Shown piece after piece: positions 60,933 to 64,000 of a stretch of 64,000 bases of DNA. Made by a program: the position numbers and the translations under genes. Position 1 is the stretch's first letter. Each line of letters opens with the position of its first letter. The DNA is from Amycolatopsis anabasis (lineage in GTDB: Bacteria > Actinomycetota > Actinomycetes > Mycobacteriales > Pseudonocardiaceae): the NCBI RefSeq assembly GCF_009765355.1, contig NZ_VTHK01000002.1, positions 1-64,000 on the forward strand, read 5' to 3'. The notes under the pieces were generated by a model that was not told where the DNA came from, did no database searches, and saw only the letters and a program-made list of their open reading frames with translations.

Positions 60933-61643
60933 GTGGTCAAAAACGTGCTGGTTGTCGGCGCGGCGACGGCTGGAATGCTGTTCATGGGGGCGCCGGCATT
61001 CGCCGAGCCCGGCCCGCCTGTCGATGGCCAATTGCTCAGCCAACCCCTCGTTTCCAACGTCAACGTCCTGAACAACAACATCGTTCCCGCCGGGAACCTC
61101 AACGGTGGTAGTGGCAACAACGCAGGTCAGAACAACACCGGCGGCAACGGCAACAACCTCGGCTCGGCCAACAACGGCGGCAACGGGAACAGCAACGGCG
61201 GCAGCCAGAACGCCGTCGGCAGCGGCAACTCCGGGGGCGCCGGTCGTCAGGTCGTGCTGGCCGATGAGGGCGGCCCGGGTAACACCAACGGTGGCAGTGG
61301 GAACAATGCCGGTCAGGGCAACATCGGTGGTAACGGCAACAATATCGGGAACAACAACAACGGTGGCAACGGGAACAGCAACGGTGGCAGCGGGAACATC
61401 GTCGGCACGGGTAACGTCCACCCCGGCGGGTTCCACGTCGTTCCGCCGCTGCTGATCGGCGGCCGCCAGGTCGCGCTGACGGTCAGCGGCGGACCGGGAA
61501 ACCTCAACAGTGGCAGTGGGAACAATGCCGGTCAGGGCAACATCGGTGGCAATGGCAACAATATCGGGAACAACAACAACGGTGGCAACGGGAACAGCAA
61601 CGGTGGCAACGGCAACACCGTCGGCACCGGAAACCACGGCTAG
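60933..61643 (+). CDS. Secreted Asn/Gly-rich repeat protein
   Basis: This 236-residue protein has a Sec signal (GAATAGMLFMGAPAFAEPG, cleavage after about residue 24). Three Asn/Gly blocks follow, each built like GSGNNAGQGNIGGNGNN plus GNNNNGGNGNSNGG. The blocks are 62 and 73 codons apart and separated by hydrophobic linkers (RQVVLADEG, RQVALTVSG). Blocks 2 and 3 are nearly identical in DNA. The composition suggests a surface or matrix protein, perhaps amyloid-like, but it is neither a chaplin nor a rodlin by sequence. GTG 60933 follows AAGGAGA. Confidence 0.82.
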   Translation: MVKNVLVVGAATAGMLFMGAPAFAEPGPPVDGQLLSQPLVSNVNVLNNNIVPAGNLNGGSGNNAGQNNTGGNGNNLGSANNGGNGNSNGGSQNAVGSGNSGGAGRQVVLADEGGPGNTNGGSGNNAGQGNIGGNGNNIGNNNNGGNGNSNGGSGNIVGTGNVHPGGFHVVPPLLIGGRQVALTVSGGPGNLNSGSGNNAGQGNIGGNGNNIGNNNNGGNGNSNGGNGNTVGTGNHG

Positions 61644-61661
61644 GCCAAGGGGCTAGGGAAC

Positions 61662-61700
61662 CCAGGGGTGGCGGAAGGGCTGACCTTCCGCCACCCCTGG
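61662..61700. terminator. Terminator after the Asn/Gly-repeat gene
   Basis: A perfect 17-bp stem (61662-61678 with 61684-61700) with a 5-base loop, starting CCAGGGGTGG. There is no T run, as is common in actinomycetes. Confidence 0.8.
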
Positions 61701-61776
61701 TCGCCGTGTCCCGGAAAAGCGCCTACTAGCCTGCTGGCTGATCGTTCCGCCCGATCCCGATCCGCTGGAGGCCACC

Positions 61777-62493
61777 TTGACCACCCCGACCGCGGTCATC
61801 ACCGGCGCGGCGAGCGGGATCGGGCGTGCGCTGGCCGAGGCGCTCCACGCGAAGGGAACTCGCCTGGTCCTGGCCGACGTCGACGCCGACGCCCTTTCCG
61901 CGACGGCGACGAGGCTCGGCGCGACCGGTGTGGTGACCGATGTCGCCGATCCGGACGCGATGACCGCGCTCGCCGAGCAGGCTCCGCGGGCGCGGTTGAT
62001 CTGCCTGAACGCCGGGATCGTGGGCCGGTCGCTGGGCGCGCCGTGGGAGGTGCCGCCCGGCGACTGGGACCGCGTGTTCGGCGTGAACGTCGGCGGGGTC
62101 GTCAACGGCCTTCGCGCCTTCGTGCCGAAGCTGCTCGCCACCGGCGAGCCCGCTCACGTGCTGATCACCGCGTCACTCGCCGGCCTCGCGGTCTTTCCCG
62201 GAGGCGGCGCGTACGGCCCGTCGAAACACGCGGTGACCGCCGTCGCGCAGCACGCGGCGATGGCCCTGGCCGGGACCCCGGTGCGGGTCAGCATGATCTG
62301 CCCGGCGCTGGTCGCCACCGGTATGTCCGCCGAGGGAGTGGAGCCGGGCGTGGTCGCGGAGAACGCGTTGCGGGCCGTCGACGACGGCGTCTTCGCCGTC
62401 CTCCCGGCCGAATGGGAGGACGCGGTCATCGCGCAGGCGGAGCGGATCGTGTCCGGGCAGCAGCCCGTCCCGCCCGTTCCGCGGCAGGACTGA
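61777..62493 (+). CDS. Short-chain dehydrogenase/reductase
   Basis: This 238-residue NAD(P)-dependent oxidoreductase has the cofactor loop TGAASGIG, CLNAGIVG and the catalytic YGPSK with Ser in ITASLAG. Asp after the second strand (VLADVDAD) favours NAD. It starts at TTG 61777 after CTGGAGG. Its 3' end overlaps the convergent HAF-repeat gene by 68 bases. Substrate unknown. Confidence 0.9.
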   Translation: MTTPTAVITGAASGIGRALAEALHAKGTRLVLADVDADALSATATRLGATGVVTDVADPDAMTALAEQAPRARLICLNAGIVGRSLGAPWEVPPGDWDRVFGVNVGGVVNGLRAFVPKLLATGEPAHVLITASLAGLAVFPGGGAYGPSKHAVTAVAQHAAMALAGTPVRVSMICPALVATGMSAEGVEPGVVAENALRAVDDGVFAVLPAEWEDAVIAQAERIVSGQQPVPPVPRQD

Positions 62494-63082
62494 GGCGCCA
62501 CCGCACCGGGCGCTCGACGTCGGCGCGGGTGCTCGTTCCGACGATCTCACCGGCGTTGTCGACGTCGACGGCGGCGGTTTCGGTGCCCTCGGGGAGCGGG
62601 CCGAGGTCGATCATCGTGCCGCGTCGCCACAGGAACGGGTGCGGTTCCCTGGCGGCGGTTCCGGCCGGGGTCCGCAGGGTACCGGCGATCTGACCGAAGT
62701 CGTTGATCGCGCTGACCGAAACGTCGGTGACGGTGAGTCTGTCCGAGTTCGGCAGCAGGGCGCACCCGCCGGTGTCGCAGCGCACGGCGGCTTCCGCTCC
62801 CTGGTCCGGGTCCAGCTCGCGATTGCTGACCGCGCGCGGAACGGCCCCCGCGCCGAGGTCGAGAACGCGGCCGGAATCCCAGACCACGCCGTGCCCGCCG
62901 CTGAGCCCGATCACCCGGCCGTCCTCGGCGATGGCGGTCACCGCCGCGGTTCCGGCGCCGGGCGAAGCGCCCAGATCTTCGGGATCGACCCGCCCCGACG
63001 CGGCCCCGGCGGACGTCGCCGGGACGATCCCGGCCACGAGCATGCCGAATACCAGCACCCGCCACTTCCGGACCGCCGCCAT
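62426..63082 (-). CDS. Secreted HAF-repeat-like protein
   Basis: This 218-residue protein has a Sec signal (RVLVFGMLVAGIVPATSAGA) and repeats of the HAF type, clearest in PFLWRRGTMIDLGPLPEGTE followed by AVDVDNAGEIVGTS, with weaker copies earlier (VWDSGRVLDLGAG, AINDFGQIAGT). Function is unknown; such proteins are predicted extracellular beta-propellers. The Arg-rich tail overlaps the SDR gene and may be poorly constrained. Confidence 0.75.
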   Translation of the reverse strand: MAAVRKWRVLVFGMLVAGIVPATSAGAASGRVDPEDLGASPGAGTAAVTAIAEDGRVIGLSGGHGVVWDSGRVLDLGAGAVPRAVSNRELDPDQGAEAAVRCDTGGCALLPNSDRLTVTDVSVSAINDFGQIAGTLRTPAGTAAREPHPFLWRRGTMIDLGPLPEGTETAAVDVDNAGEIVGTSTRADVERPVRWRLSPAAERAGRAAARTRSAPPAR

Positions 63083-63598
63083 AGCGGAGAATAGTGCCCG
63101 CGCGGCCGCGAATCCGGCAAGCCGAGCGGTGGCGAAAGGGGACCGGATCGGTGAATACTGTCACCCCGGGAAATGTTCCCCGGCGGAGTCCTCGCAATTC
63201 GCTGACAACTATCGCGTTCAGCCCGCCATCGGCACGGCGGTCCCGGGAAAACGGCGTTCGGCGCAGGGTGTGCCGCCACCGGCTCGCCGATCACCGCGAA
63301 CCGGCCGCCGGTGGCCGACGTGCAGGTTGAGGTACCTTTTGTCATGCCGGGCAGCCTCCCTGCCGCGGGAAGGCTCACCTTCCTGCCAGGCCCCGGCCGG
63401 GCCGCGAATTTATCATCCCGGTCAGCTTCTATTTCGTAGAATCGGGCCGAATATGATAATTCGTCGCCGATCTCGAAAATAATGTTCGGGAGCCTTGAAG
63501 GTTGGGTAATCGCACACTAATCTCCAGCTCGGGGTTGCCTCGCGGATCAGCCCCAGTTGTTTGTCTGTGTTCTCATTCAATGAGGAAAGGAACTGCTA
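63083..63598. other. Intergenic region before the last gene
   Basis: No gene is supported. The region is AT-richer than average near 63400-63500. GGAAGG-CTCA-CCTTCC (63368-63383) is a short palindrome. Confidence 0.45.
63495..63523 (+). promoter_or_regulatory. Promoter of the last gene
   Basis: TTGAAG (63495-63500) and TAATCT (63518-63523) are separated by 17 bases, leaving a leader of about 70 bases before the ATG at 63599. Confidence 0.55.
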
Positions 63599-64000
63599 AT
63601 GACGGCAACTATGGTGCGCCCTGCCCGCAGGTGGGCGGCCGGAACCGGGGTTGTGGCCGCGATCGTCGCGGTCGTAGTGGGCGTGTTCGGTGCCGGTATG
63701 GCTCAGGCGGCGGACAAGGAGCTGACCTGGAAGGGCGCCTTCCCGATCATCGGTGAGCAGACCGTGAAATCGGTGATCCACGCCGAGATTCCGGCCTCGG
63801 TCAAGGCGGGCGAGAAGGTTTCGGTGCCGTTCTCCATCGATGTGGACGCCGGTCAGGCAGCCGGTGACGGCCTGCGGCTGGTGGGTATCAAGAAGCTGTC
63901 CGGCGCGATCAAGTCCTCGGTGACGCTCAAGGTCAGCAGCGGCCAGTCCGTTCCGCTGCCCATCGAGGTGCCGATTCCGGACACGGAGGTGCCCGCGGAG
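63599..64000 (+). CDS. Secreted protein, DUF6801-like, cut by window end
   Basis: The first 134 codons are visible. A Sec signal (GVVAAIVAVVVGVFGAGMAQ, cleavage after AQA) is followed by KELTWKGAFPIIGEQTVKSV and an Ig-like, beta-rich sequence with IPASVKAGEKVSVPFSIDV. This start resembles actinobacterial surface proteins of the DUF6801 type. ATG 63599 follows GAGGAAAGGA. The C terminus lies outside the window, so length and anchoring are unknown. Confidence 0.75.
   Translation, partial: MTATMVRPARRWAAGTGVVAAIVAVVVGVFGAGMAQAADKELTWKGAFPIIGEQTVKSVIHAEIPASVKAGEKVSVPFSIDVDAGQAAGDGLRLVGIKKLSGAIKSSVTLKVSSGQSVPLPIEVPIPDTEVPAE

Noticed and set aside
61088..61635. Regular repeats considered as a CRISPR array
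   Set aside because: The repeats are in-frame coding repeats of a secreted protein with a signal peptide, not constant repeats with unique spacers.
60915..61637. Minus-strand frame of 240 codons opposite the Asn/Gly-repeat gene
   Set aside because: It is open only because the repeat DNA lacks stops on both strands. It has no ribosome site, and the plus strand has a signal peptide and terminator.

Overview
The window comes from a high-GC actinomycete. Codon third positions are mostly G or C, many starts are GTG or TTG, several promoters look leaderless, and an IdeR-type iron box and a GAF-ANTAR protein are present. The overall gene style suggests Pseudonocardiaceae, perhaps Amycolatopsis; this is inference, since no rRNA or marker gene is present to prove it. 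No phage, CRISPR array or intact insertion sequence was seen. One tRNA gene (Pro, GGG) lies at 27278-27351.

Layout. 0.2-3.2 kb: cobD converges on a coupled pair, an Asp/Asn hydroxylase and a pre-ATP-grasp ligase. 3.2-10.2 kb: a glycerol-type operon (MFS carrier, FGGY kinase, GlpD, alkyl-DHAP-synthase-like FAD oxidase, GlpP). It sits behind a clear sigma70-like promoter and a long hairpin-plus-T6 terminator, which is the architecture expected for GlpP antitermination. 10.2-13.1 kb: phosphotransferase, TetR, GNAT and methyltransferase genes. 13.2-17.0 kb: a compact RiPP-like locus with a 20-codon ORF, an intercistronic stem-loop, a SagB-type flavin dehydrogenase, a JmjC dioxygenase and an MFS exporter. 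17.1-18.2 kb: a 326-bp element with 16-bp inverted repeats, a pentapeptide-repeat remnant, and a DUF1540 gene behind an iron box. 18.7-27.2 kb: TPR, Fic, GAF-ANTAR, DUF2268, hydrolase, TetR and amidase genes.

27.3-30.8 kb: tRNA-Pro, a DUF418 membrane protein and a NarL-type two-component pair. 30.9-51.6 kb: a large catabolic region. A MarR gene and an MFS gene diverge around a 19-bp palindrome, and near-identical palindromes precede a CoA-thioester operon (32.9-39.1 kb) and an aldehyde dehydrogenase/aminotransferase/ABC transporter operon (39.2-51.6 kb). The second operon ends with a kinase/M23-like/phospholyase fusion and an amidohydrolase, so it probably imports and dismantles an amino alcohol or related amine, releasing an aldehyde for oxidation.

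51.6-54.7 kb: a divergent NAD-dependent DNA ligase and a DUF2236 protein. 54.8-60.4 kb: an RpiR regulator divergent from a polar-amino-acid-type ABC transporter with a serine hydrolase. 60.9-64.0 kb: a secreted Asn/Gly-repeat protein, an SDR, a secreted HAF-repeat protein, and the start of a secreted protein cut by the window end. Three copies of a 46-bp palindrome are scattered between genes at 76, 18151 and 39057.
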